DNA of 64,000 bases from Streptomyces morookaense (GTDB lineage: Bacteria > Actinomycetota > Actinomycetes > Streptomycetales > Streptomycetaceae). The stretch covers positions 124,001 to 188,000 of the forward strand of contig NZ_JABBXF010000001.1 of assembly GCF_013030945.1 (NCBI RefSeq), given 5' to 3'. How positions within the stretch are numbered: position 1 is the stretch's first letter; each line of letters opens with the position of its first letter. The notes under the pieces were generated by a model that saw only the letters and a program-made list of their open reading frames with translations, was not told the DNA's origin and did no database searches. Positions 48,387 to 56,226 of this stretch are shown here, in pieces. The position numbers and the translations under genes are program-made.

Positions 48387-49790
48387 TTACGGGAGGTACT
48401 GACAGGTGGTGCGGGGGATGTAGCGGCCGTGTCCGGCGCGTCCGGTGAACGTCCGCCGGTCGATGACGACGTCGCCGCGGGACAGGACGGTCTCGGCCTG
48501 TCCGGTGATCTCCTTGCCCTCGTACGCCGAGTAGTCGACGTTCATGTGGTGGGTCCGGGCGGAGAGCGTCTGACGGGCCTGCGGGTCGTAGACGACGATG
48601 TCGGCGTCGGCGCCCGGGGCGATGGTGCCCTTGCGCGGGGCGAGGCCGAACATCCGGGCGGGGGCGGCGCAGGCGATCTCGATCCACCGGCGGCGGGTGA
48701 GGTGCCCGTCGACGACGGCCTGGTGGAGGAGGTCCATCCGGTTCTCGATGCCGGGCAGACCGTTGGGGATCTTCGAGAAGTCGCCGCGGCCGAGCTCCTT
48801 CTGACCCGCGAAGCAGAACGGGCAGTGGTCGGTGGAGACCACCTGGAGGGCGTCCGTGCGCAGCCCGCGCCAGAGGGCCGCCTGGTGCTCGCGGGGGCGC
48901 AGCGGCGTGGAGCAGACGTACTTGGCGCCCTCGAAGCCCGGTTCGGCGAGGTTGTCGGTGGACAGGAAGAGGTACTGCGGGCAGGTCTCGCCGAAGACCG
49001 GCAGCCCGGCCGTACGGGCCTGCGCCAGCTCCGCGACGGCCTCCTGCGCCGAGACGTGCACGACGTACAGCGGGCTGCCGGCGACGCGCGCGAGCTGGAT
49101 GGCGCGGTGGGTGGCCTCGGCCTCCAGCAGGGCCTTGCGCACTTCGCCGTGGTGACGGGGATCGGTGCGTCCGGCGGCGAGGGCCTGTTCGACGAGGACG
49201 TCGATGGCGATGCCGTTCTCCGCGTGCATCATGATCAACCCGCCGTTGCCGGAGGCCCGTTGCATGGCGCGCAGGATCTGCCCGTCGTCGCTGTAGAAGA
49301 CGCCCGGGTAGGCCATGAAGAGCTTGAACGAGGTCACGCCCTCGCCGACGAGGAGGTCCATCTCCTTCAGCACGCCCTCGTTCACATCGGAGAGGATCAT
49401 GTGGAAGGCGTAGTCGACGGCGCACTGCCCCTCGGCCTTGGCGTGCCAGGCGTCGAGCCCCTCGCGCAGGGCCCGTCCGCGCGGCTGGACGGCGAAGTCG
49501 ACGATGGTGGTGGTGCCGCCCCAGGCGGCGGCCCGGGTGCCGGTCTCGAAGGTGTCGGAGGAGGAGGTGCCGCCGAAGGGCAGGTCGAGGTGGGTGTGGC
49601 CGTCGACGCCGCCGGGGATGACGTACTTCCCGGTCGCGTCGATGGTGCGGTCGGCCGTCCACGCCCGGGCGCAGTCGCTGTCGGACGCGGCCAGGGCCGC
49701 GATCGTGCCGCCCTCGACGAGGACGTCCGCGTACGTCTCCTCGGCGGCGGTGATGACGAGCCCGCCGCGGATGACGGTCCGTCGGGTCAT
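48387..49790 (-). CDS. hydA: Dihydropyrimidinase
   Basis: 467 residues, cyclic amidohydrolase. Opens dihydrouracil/dihydrothymine to N-carbamoyl-beta-amino acids. PGGVDGHTHLDLPFGGTSS gives the HxH zinc ligands, GVTSFKLFMAYPG the lysine that is carboxylated to bridge two zincs, MMHAENG and VHVSAQEA the two later histidines, and STDHCPFCFAGQKELGRGDF the catalytic aspartate region. NGLPGIENRMDLLHQ is the substrate loop typical of the hydantoinase/dihydropyrimidinase class. ATG 49790 overlaps the aminotransferase stop as ATGA. Confidence 0.95.
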   Translation of the reverse strand: MTRRTVIRGGLVITAAEETYADVLVEGGTIAALAASDSDCARAWTADRTIDATGKYVIPGGVDGHTHLDLPFGGTSSSDTFETGTRAAAWGGTTTIVDFAVQPRGRALREGLDAWHAKAEGQCAVDYAFHMILSDVNEGVLKEMDLLVGEGVTSFKLFMAYPGVFYSDDGQILRAMQRASGNGGLIMMHAENGIAIDVLVEQALAAGRTDPRHHGEVRKALLEAEATHRAIQLARVAGSPLYVVHVSAQEAVAELAQARTAGLPVFGETCPQYLFLSTDNLAEPGFEGAKYVCSTPLRPREHQAALWRGLRTDALQVVSTDHCPFCFAGQKELGRGDFSKIPNGLPGIENRMDLLHQAVVDGHLTRRRWIEIACAAPARMFGLAPRKGTIAPGADADIVVYDPQARQTLSARTHHMNVDYSAYEGKEITGQAETVLSRGDVVIDRRTFTGRAGHGRYIPRTTCQYLP

Positions 49791-51103
49791 GGCCGTTCCT
49801 TCCCGCCGATGGTGCCGATGGTGTCCTGGACCCGGCGCAGCACGCCCCCGAGGATCTCCGCGCCCTGTTCGGCCTCGGCGACGGTGAGGGTGAGCGGCGG
49901 GGCGATGCGCAGGGTGTGGCCCTCACGGCCGCCCTTGCCGATCAACAGCCCGGCCTCGCGGGCGTGTTCGAGGGCGAGGGAGGCGGCGCGTGGCGAGGGC
50001 GTGCCGTCGGGTTCGGTGAGCTCGACGCCGATCATGAGGCCGCGGCCGCGGATCTCGCGGACCACGGCCAGGCCCGCGGTGGCGGCGCGCAGCCGCTCGG
50101 CCAGCAGGCCGCCGACGCGGCGGGCGTTGCCCTGCAGGTCGTGTTCCAGCAGGTAGGTGAGGTTGGCGAGGCCGGCCGCCATGGTGACGGGGCTGCCGCC
50201 GAAGGTGGAGATGGAGTTGGCGTCGAGGCAGTTCATGACCTCGGCGCGGGCGACGACGCCGCCGACCGACATGCCGTTGCCGATGCCCTTGGCGAAGGTG
50301 AGCAGGTCCGGCGGGCCGCTCGCGGCATGGGCCTGCCAGCCCCAGAAGTGGTCGCCGGTGCGGCCCCAGCCGGTCTGCACCTCGTCGGTGATCCACAGGA
50401 TGCCGTGCTGCTGCAGCACGTCGCGGAAGGCCGCGTAGAGGCCGTCGGGCGGGGCGGTGAACCCGCCGACGCCCTGGACGGGTTCGGCGATCAGAGCGGC
50501 GACGGTGCCGTGCACCTGACCGAGCATGTCCTCCAGGTCCGCGACGCACGCCGCGGTGAACTCCGCGTCGGACAGCTGCGCGTACGGGCCGCGGGTGCGC
50601 ACCCCGCCGTGCACATAGAGCGTCTGGAGCGGGGAGAGGCTGGTGGGCGACCAGCTGGAGTTGCCGGTGATGCCGACGGCGGAGAAGGAGCGGCCGTGGT
50701 AGCTGTTGCGCATGGCCAGCACCTGGTTGGAGCGCCGGAAGGTGGTGGCCAGCAGGAGGGCCGCGTCGTTGGCCTCGGTGCCGGAGGTGGTGAAGAAGAC
50801 GCGCGCGTCCGGGATGCCGGAGAGGGCGGCGATGCGTTCGGCGAGTTCGACCATGTGCCGGTCGAGGTAGAGGGTGGATGTGTGCAGGATGCGGCCGGCC
50901 TGCTCGGCGACGGCCTTGGTGACCTCGGGGAGCGCGTGGGCGGTCATGGTGGTGAGGATGCCGCCGAAGAAGTCCAGGTAGCGCCGCCCCTCGGCGTCCC
51001 ACACATACCGGCCCTCGCCGTGCGTGAGTTCGAGCGGCTCGCGGTAGTAGAGGGCGAGCCACTCCGGCATGACGGCACGGTGCCGCGCGTGCAGGCCGGT
51101 CAC
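49787..51103 (-). CDS. Class III aminotransferase, probably for beta-alanine/beta-aminoisobutyrate
   Basis: 438 residues, PLP fold I. VFFTTSGTEANDAALLLATT and RNSYHGRSFSAVGITG are the phosphate-binding and substrate regions, ALIAEPVQGVGGFTAPPDGL and WITDEVQTGWGRTGDHFWGW hold the PLP aspartate, and LLTFAKGIGNGMSVGG the Schiff-base lysine. In this operon it should remove the amino group from the beta-amino acid made by beta-ureidopropionase. GTG 51103 overlaps that gene's stop as GTGA. AGXT2-like and omega-amino-acid:pyruvate aminotransferases share the pattern, so the acceptor is open. Confidence 0.9.
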   Translation of the reverse strand: MTGLHARHRAVMPEWLALYYREPLELTHGEGRYVWDAEGRRYLDFFGGILTTMTAHALPEVTKAVAEQAGRILHTSTLYLDRHMVELAERIAALSGIPDARVFFTTSGTEANDAALLLATTFRRSNQVLAMRNSYHGRSFSAVGITGNSSWSPTSLSPLQTLYVHGGVRTRGPYAQLSDAEFTAACVADLEDMLGQVHGTVAALIAEPVQGVGGFTAPPDGLYAAFRDVLQQHGILWITDEVQTGWGRTGDHFWGWQAHAASGPPDLLTFAKGIGNGMSVGGVVARAEVMNCLDANSISTFGGSPVTMAAGLANLTYLLEHDLQGNARRVGGLLAERLRAATAGLAVVREIRGRGLMIGVELTEPDGTPSPRAASLALEHAREAGLLIGKGGREGHTLRIAPPLTLTVAEAEQGAEILGGVLRRVQDTIGTIGGKERP

Positions 51104-51942
51104 GGCCGGACCAGCCCGTCGTAGGCGTCGGGTCGGCGGTCCCGGTAGAAGGCCCACTGCTGGCGCACCTGGTCGATGAGGCCGAAGTCCAGGTCGCGGA
51201 CGACGAGTTCCTCCTTGGTGTCGCTGGCGACGTCGCCGACGAACTGCCCGCGCGGGTCGACGAAGTACGAGGTGCCGTAGAAGTCGTTGTCCCCGTACTC
51301 CTCCTGCCCGACGCGGTTGATGGCGGCGACGAAGTACTCGTTGGCGACGGCGGCCGCGGGCTGTTCGAGCTGCCAGAGGTAGGCGGAGAGGCCGCGCGAG
51401 GTGGCGGAGGGGTTGTAGACGAGCTGGGCACCGTTGAGACCGAGCTGCCGCCAGCCCTCCGGGAAGTGGCGGTCGTAGCAGATGTAGACGCCGACGCGGC
51501 CGACGGCCGTCTCGAAGACGGGCCAGCCGGCGTTGCCCGGCTTGAAGTAGTACTTCTCCCAGAACCCCTTGACCTGGGGGATGTGGTGCTTGCGGTACTT
51601 GCCCAGGTAGCTGCCGTCGGCGTCGACGACGGCGGCGGTGTTGTAGTAGAAGCCGGACTGTTCGACCTCGAAGACCGGGACCACGATCACCATGCCGGTC
51701 TCGCGGGCGAGCTGCTGCATCCGCTGCACGGTGGGCCCGTCGGGAACGGGCTCGGCCCAGCGGTAGTGCTCGCTGTCCTGCACCTGGCAGAAGTAGGGCG
51801 CGTTGAAGACCTCCTGGAACCCGATCACCTTGGCGCCCTGTGCGGCGGCGGCGCGGGCGTGTTCCTCATGCTTGGCGATCATCGACTCGGTGTCGCCGGT
51901 CCAGGTGGCCTGGACCAGGGCGGCGCGGACAACGTTGGCCAT
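51100..51942 (-). CDS. Beta-ureidopropionase (nitrilase superfamily)
   Basis: 280 residues. Catalytic triad E44 (GFQEVF), K118 (YRKHHIP) and C155 (YICYDRHFPE). GNAGWPVFETAVGRVG, NPSATSRGLSAYLW and NRVGQEEYGDNDFYGTSYF fit the N-carbamoyl-beta-alanine amidohydrolase branch. Releases beta-alanine, CO2 and ammonia. ATG 51942 has GGAG 6 nt upstream; a longer form from 51984 would add a non-conserved basic stretch. First gene of the four-gene operon; the 165-bp region upstream should hold the promoter. Confidence 0.93.
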   Translation of the reverse strand: MANVVRAALVQATWTGDTESMIAKHEEHARAAAAQGAKVIGFQEVFNAPYFCQVQDSEHYRWAEPVPDGPTVQRMQQLARETGMVIVVPVFEVEQSGFYYNTAAVVDADGSYLGKYRKHHIPQVKGFWEKYYFKPGNAGWPVFETAVGRVGVYICYDRHFPEGWRQLGLNGAQLVYNPSATSRGLSAYLWQLEQPAAAVANEYFVAAINRVGQEEYGDNDFYGTSYFVDPRGQFVGDVASDTKEELVVRDLDFGLIDQVRQQWAFYRDRRPDAYDGLVRP

Positions 51943-52106
51943 GAGCTGCTCCTCTGCCGGAACCGGCTTGCGCCTGGCTGGCACGCGAAGATCCGCTCCG
52001 CGTGGGGATGGATGCGACCGTAGGTCCCGTCACACGCTGTGGCAAGACCATCGCCGGAAGCGTGGCGGAGGCGCCGTGATGAAAGAAGGACTTGCCGCCT
52101 TTTCGG

Positions 52107-53156
52107 TCAGGCGACGGACAGTCCCACCAGGACGCCCGCGACCACGCAGTACCCCACCAGACCCAGTACCGCCGCACGGCGGTTGAGGCGCTCCACCTTC
52201 GCCACGTCGCCCCCGTCGACCGTCCAGCGCCAGCACAGCACCGTGGCCAGCACGGCGAGGAGGACGTAGGCCAGGGTCAGCAGGTGCAGCCAGTCGACGA
52301 GCGTCAGCCCGCGGGTGCTGGTGACGACCGTGCCGACCTGCTGCATGTTCAGCATGACGACGAACAGCCCGCCGCCCAGCAGCGCCAGCCGGCTCTGCAG
52401 GGAGTCCAGGCGCTCGGCGATGCCCAGTTCGCGGTGGTGGGCGGGCAGCAGGAACGTCGCCGTGACGAGCAGCAGCGTGAGGTACAGCGGACCGGTGAGC
52501 TTCCAGAAGACCGTGGGGTCCTGGCGCACCAGGTCGGCCTCGATGACGACCGCGCTGCGGGTGCTGCCCGCACCGCGGGGCAGCGCGGGGTCGCCGAAGT
52601 TGGTGGGGAAGTTCCGCTCGGCCGGGGTCAGGCGGAAGCCGGTCAGTTTCCAGCCGTCCGGCGCGATGGCCGCATTGTGGGCCGAGTTGGCGTTGTCCGG
52701 GGTGAACCGGAAATGCCCGGTGTCGGAGTTGGCGGTGAGCACGATCTGCAGCCGGTGCCGGTCGAAGGGGAAGGCACGCAGATCCCAGTCCTGCCGGAAC
52801 GTCCCCTGCACCCGCAGCAGATCACGGAACCGGCCCCGGGACTCCGACGGCCTGGGATCGTCCTTCTGCGGGTCGTTGCCGTTGCTGAACGCCACCGTGG
52901 GCAGCGGGTCCAGGTCCTTCGCCGGGCACACGGACCACAGGGTGAACCGGGCGTCGAAGGAGTGCTTGACGGGGTCCAGATTGTACAAATCGTTGAGATA
53001 GACGCCGAGTTCGCATGTGGGGACCGCGGCCGGTGCGGCAGCGGCCGGGGCTGCGGACCACAGCCCCAGCGCTGCCGGCACCCCGGCCGGCAGGACCGAC
53101 ACGGCCAGACCGGCGAGCAGCACCCACCGGCCGACGCGAACTGCACCCTCCCCCAT
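52107..53156 (-). CDS. Pentameric ligand-gated ion channel-like membrane protein
   Basis: 349 residues. Signal peptide at about 10-40. The extracellular domain has LGVYLNDLYNLDPVKHSFDA and GTFRQDWDLRAFPFDRHRLQ; the FPFD tetrad at 129-132 is the hallmark turn of the Cys-loop receptor superfamily. Four helices follow: about 217-238, 247-271 (AERLDSLQSRLALLGGGLFV, the pore-helix position), 284-309 and 328-347. As in other bacterial members there is no Cys-loop disulfide between the two family positions. Such proteins form proton- or ligand-gated cation/anion channels. The start at 53156 has no clear ribosome site. Not part of an obvious operon. Confidence 0.65.
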   Translation of the reverse strand: MGEGAVRVGRWVLLAGLAVSVLPAGVPAALGLWSAAPAAAAPAAVPTCELGVYLNDLYNLDPVKHSFDARFTLWSVCPAKDLDPLPTVAFSNGNDPQKDDPRPSESRGRFRDLLRVQGTFRQDWDLRAFPFDRHRLQIVLTANSDTGHFRFTPDNANSAHNAAIAPDGWKLTGFRLTPAERNFPTNFGDPALPRGAGSTRSAVVIEADLVRQDPTVFWKLTGPLYLTLLLVTATFLLPAHHRELGIAERLDSLQSRLALLGGGLFVVMLNMQQVGTVVTSTRGLTLVDWLHLLTLAYVLLAVLATVLCWRWTVDGGDVAKVERLNRRAAVLGLVGYCVVAGVLVGLSVA

Positions 53157-53235
53157 GGGACTTATGCTGTGCAGCACCCGTACGGGCCAACCGGATCATC
53201 GGACCGGTCCACCCGTACGGGGGATGGGTCGCCGC

Positions 53236-55044
53236 TCAGTGCGATGGTCCGCTCGGCCGCACCACCATCGCCGAGCCGCCGCCGCGCCGCACCTTCTCCG
53301 CGGCCGCCAGCCACCGCCCGTCCGGCAGGCGCTGCACCCCGGTCGCCGCGCCGATCTCCGGGTTCAGGGCGAACGCATGCCCGCGCGCCTCCAGCCGGGC
53401 ACGCAACGGGCTGTTCCACAGGCCCGGTTCGAGCTCGGTCCTCGCCGCGTTGCGCTGGCTCGCCCGCGGTGCGGCGATCGCGTCGACGAGCGGCATGCCG
53501 CGGTCGACGTGGTCGAGGAAGGTCTGCAGCACGGTCGTGATGATCGTCGCGCCACCGGGCGAGCCGAGCGCGAAGGCGGGCCTGCCGTGGTCCAGGACGA
53601 TCGTCGGCGACATCGAGGAGCGCGGTCGCTTGCCCGGGCCGGGCAGGTTGGGGTCGTGCACGCCCGGGGTGACGGGGGTGAACGAGAAGTCGGTCAGCTC
53701 GTTGTTGAGCAGGAACCCGCGCCCGGGCACGGTGATGCCGCTGCCGCCCGTCTGCTCCAGGGTGAGGGTGTAGGCGACGACGTTGCCCCATTTGTCGGCC
53801 ACCGTCAGGTGCGTGGTCTGCTGCCCCTCGTACGGCGTCGGCGCGGGCGTACCGGCCCGCGTGCCGCACGGTGCCGGCCGGCGCGGGTCGCCGGGGGCCA
53901 GCGGGCTGGTCAGCACCTTGTCGTCCTTGACGAGGCAGGCGCGCGAGTCCGCGAACTTCTTGGACAGCAGCCCCTTTTCGGGAACGTTCTCCTGTGCCGG
54001 GTCGCCGACCCACCGGTTGCGGTCGGCGAAGGCGATCCTGCTCGCCTCGATGTAGCGGTGCAGGTAGGTCGCCTGATCCGCCTTCCGGAGGTTGCCGTGT
54101 TCCAGGATGTTGAGGGCCTCCCCCATCGTCGTGCCGCCGGAGGAGGACGGGGCCATGCCGTAGACGTCGAGCCCGCGGTAGGTCACCCGGGTCGGCGCCT
54201 GCTGCTCGATCCGGTACGCCGCAAGGTCCTTCGCGGTGAGGTCGCCGGGGCGCGCCAGGCGGTGCGAGGCGGGGTCGACGGGCGGCTTTCGGACGGTCCG
54301 TACGAGGTCGCGTCCCACGGCTCCGTGGTAGACGGCGTCCACGCCCTGCTCGGCCAGCAGGGCGTAGGTGCGGGCCAGGTCGGGGTTCTTGAGGGTGCTG
54401 CCGACGGCGGGCGGCTTTCCGCCGGGCAGGAAGATCCTGGCGGTGGCGGGGAAGTCCTTGAAGCGCGCCTGGTTGTCGGCGGTCTGCTGCCGGAAGGTGG
54501 CGTCGACGGTGAAGCCGTCGCGCGCCAACCGCTCGGCCGGGCGCAGCACTTGGGCGAGCGGCCGGCTGCCCCAGCTGCGCAGGGCGGTGTCCCAGGTGGC
54601 GGGGGTGCCGGGGGTGCCGACGCTCAGACCGCTGGTGACGGCGTCGGCGAAGCCGATCGGCTTGCCCTTCTCCAGGAAGAGGTCCTTGGTCGCGCTGAGC
54701 GGGGCGCGTTCGCGGCCGTCGAGCGTGGAGACCTTGTGCGTACGGGCGTTGTAGTAGACGAAGTAGCCGCCTCCGCCGATGCCGGCGGAGTAGGGCTCGG
54801 TGACACCGAGTGCGGCGGCGGTGGCGACGGCGGCGTCGACCGCGTTGCCGCCCTTGCGCAGCACCTCTATGCCGGCGGCCGTGGCGTCGGCGTCGACGCT
54901 GGCGACCGCGCCGCCGTAGCCGGCGGCGACGGGGGACTTCTGAACGGACGCGTGGGCGGGGGCGGTTGCCGCCCCCGCGGCGAGGGCGGCGACTGCGGTG
55001 AGCACGGTGAGGCGCCGGTGGGCGGCGTGTCTGGGGAGGGCCAT
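53236..55044 (-). CDS. ggt: Secreted gamma-glutamyltransferase
   Basis: 602 residues with a signal peptide at about 10-33. RKGGNAVDAAVATAAALGVT is the large-subunit signature. The nucleophile threonine is the second of QQTTHLTVADKWGNVVAYTL, where the chain autocleaves into two subunits. GSGITVPGRGFLLNNELTDF and SSMSPTIVLDHGRPAFALGS line the gamma-glutamyl site, and GSPGGATIITTVLQ holds the oxyanion glycines. Degrades extracellular glutathione or gamma-glutamyl peptides. ATG 55044 has GGAGG 5 nt upstream. A different branch from the cytosolic GGT at 44395-46188. Confidence 0.95.
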   Translation of the reverse strand: MALPRHAAHRRLTVLTAVAALAAGAATAPAHASVQKSPVAAGYGGAVASVDADATAAGIEVLRKGGNAVDAAVATAAALGVTEPYSAGIGGGGYFVYYNARTHKVSTLDGRERAPLSATKDLFLEKGKPIGFADAVTSGLSVGTPGTPATWDTALRSWGSRPLAQVLRPAERLARDGFTVDATFRQQTADNQARFKDFPATARIFLPGGKPPAVGSTLKNPDLARTYALLAEQGVDAVYHGAVGRDLVRTVRKPPVDPASHRLARPGDLTAKDLAAYRIEQQAPTRVTYRGLDVYGMAPSSSGGTTMGEALNILEHGNLRKADQATYLHRYIEASRIAFADRNRWVGDPAQENVPEKGLLSKKFADSRACLVKDDKVLTSPLAPGDPRRPAPCGTRAGTPAPTPYEGQQTTHLTVADKWGNVVAYTLTLEQTGGSGITVPGRGFLLNNELTDFSFTPVTPGVHDPNLPGPGKRPRSSMSPTIVLDHGRPAFALGSPGGATIITTVLQTFLDHVDRGMPLVDAIAAPRASQRNAARTELEPGLWNSPLRARLEARGHAFALNPEIGAATGVQRLPDGRWLAAAEKVRRGGGSAMVVRPSGPSH

Positions 55045-55081
55045 TACTACCTCCGGTATGGCGAACGGGCCCCGGAGCCTA

Positions 55082-55124
55082 GCGCCCCGAAGGGGCGCGG
55101 GGAACTGCGCGATCAGCCACGACG
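55082..55124 (-). repeat. Dispersed 3'-end hairpin element, copy 8
   Basis: GCGCCCC-GAA-GGGGCGC followed on the + strand by GGGGAACTGCGCGATCAGCC, the fullest copy of the arm. Downstream (minus strand) of the SGNH lipase stop at 55167. A CCCCCAGCCACCGCTGGGG stem at about 55142-55160 sits beside it, as beside copy 5. Confidence 0.7.
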
Positions 55125-55166
55125 CGCCCGCGGTCGAGGTTCCCCCAGCCACCGCTGGGGTGCCGC

Positions 55167-56054
55167 CTAACGTCGGCGCACCGCACCGGTCACCGAATCC
55201 GCCATCGCCTGCTCCCCCTTGGCGTTGGGGTGGAACGGCGCGGCCGGGTTCTCCGGATGGGCCCCCTCGATCCAGCGCTCGGCAGCAGGCTTGCAGACGT
55301 CATGGCCGACGGTCGGCCGGTACGTGTCGACGTACCGGACGTGCGCCTTCCGGGCCTGCTGCTGCAACATCGCATCGAGCCGCTTCTCGGTGTCGCGCAG
55401 ATAGGGAACGTCGCCCGCGGCGATCGGCACGGCCGGGAAGCAGCCGACGCCGTTGTCCGGCATGATCGCGGGGTACCCGACGAGCGCGACGCGGGCGTGC
55501 GGCGCGCGCTGGTGAACTGCCTTGAGCACCTTGGCGATCTTGGGGGCCGCGGCGTCGATGCGGTTGACGAGCTGGTCCGTGCCGCCCGCGGCGAACTGCT
55601 TGCGGCAGGGGGCGCCGGCCGGGTCGGTGGGCGAGAGCTGGGCGCAGGTGCCGATGATGCCGCCGAAGCCGATGTCGTTGCCGCCGATGCCGACGGTGAC
55701 GAGGGTGGTGCGCTTGCCCAGGGCGTTCAGCTGGGGCGGGTTGGCGCCCTGCGCGCGCCACATGTCGTCCGTGGTGGCGCCGCTGCAGCTGACGTCCTTG
55801 AAGGACGACACGTGCAGCTTCTTCGCCGTCAGCGAGGGGTAGTTGACGCTGGAGCGGGCGCAGTCGCCGCCGGACTGCTGCGGGATGCCGGGGCCGGAGG
55901 TGTAGGAGTCGCCGAGCGCGACGTAGGCCTCGCCGTCATGGGAAGCCGCGGCCGCGGGGGCGGCGGCACCGGCCGCCAGCGCCGTGGCCGCGCCGAACGC
56001 CGCCAGAGCCTTTCCGTACTGCCGCCCACCGTGCCTGTACGTCTGCGACACCAT
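55167..56054 (-). CDS. Secreted SGNH/GDSL lipase
   Basis: 295 residues with a signal peptide at about 13-38. Block I is YVALGDSYTSGPG (nucleophile Ser), block II has Gly in VSCSGATTDDMW, block III is VTVGIGGNDIGFGG (Asn) and block V is EGAHPENPAAPFHPNAKGEQ, with the Asp/His replaced by the usual x-H-P-N of this streptomycete lipase group. Six cysteines suit three disulfides, as in the S. coelicolor extracellular lipase. Acts on esters or phospholipids outside the cell. ATG 56054 follows GGAGG closely. Confidence 0.93.
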   Translation of the reverse strand: MVSQTYRHGGRQYGKALAAFGAATALAAGAAAPAAAASHDGEAYVALGDSYTSGPGIPQQSGGDCARSSVNYPSLTAKKLHVSSFKDVSCSGATTDDMWRAQGANPPQLNALGKRTTLVTVGIGGNDIGFGGIIGTCAQLSPTDPAGAPCRKQFAAGGTDQLVNRIDAAAPKIAKVLKAVHQRAPHARVALVGYPAIMPDNGVGCFPAVPIAAGDVPYLRDTEKRLDAMLQQQARKAHVRYVDTYRPTVGHDVCKPAAERWIEGAHPENPAAPFHPNAKGEQAMADSVTGAVRRR

Positions 56055-56088
56055 TACCTCCGTGAATGTCGAAAAATGACCTGTACGC

Positions 56089-56147
56089 GATCAACAGTTG
56101 TTGATCAACGCCAGGTCAGATTCACGTTGCGTCGTTGACATGTCAAC
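56089..56147 (-). promoter_or_regulatory. SGNH lipase promoter with two palindromes
   Basis: GTTGACATGTCAAC (56134-56147) is a perfect 14-bp palindrome containing TTGACA on both strands. On the minus strand a GAATCT -10 lies 17 bp on (56118-56123). GATCAACA (56089-56096) and its complement (56099-56106) form an 18-bp palindrome just past the expected transcription start, placed like a repressor site for the lipase gene. Confidence 0.55.
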
Positions 56148-56186
56148 CTCATCGCCTTGCGTGAGCCGCCTCACTCCGGTCCCGAT

Positions 56187-56220
56187 AATTTGGACTCCAG
56201 GAGTCCAAATTAGCTAGATT
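56187..56220 (+). promoter_or_regulatory. nsrR promoter with perfect 12-1-12 operator
   Basis: AATTTGGACTCC (56187-56198), one base, then its exact complement (56200-56211). TTGGAC inside the palindrome (56190-56195) can serve as -35, and TAGATT (56215-56220) is the -10, six bases before GTG 56227. Rrf2-family regulators bind such inverted repeats, so autorepression is expected. Confidence 0.75.
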
Positions 56221-56226
56221 GCCGGT

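Noticed and set aside
53157..53235. Two CCCGTACGGG repeats upstream of the channel-like gene as a regulatory site
   Set aside because: The ten-base palindrome is common in high-GC DNA and the promoter position is unknown, so I did not list it as a site.
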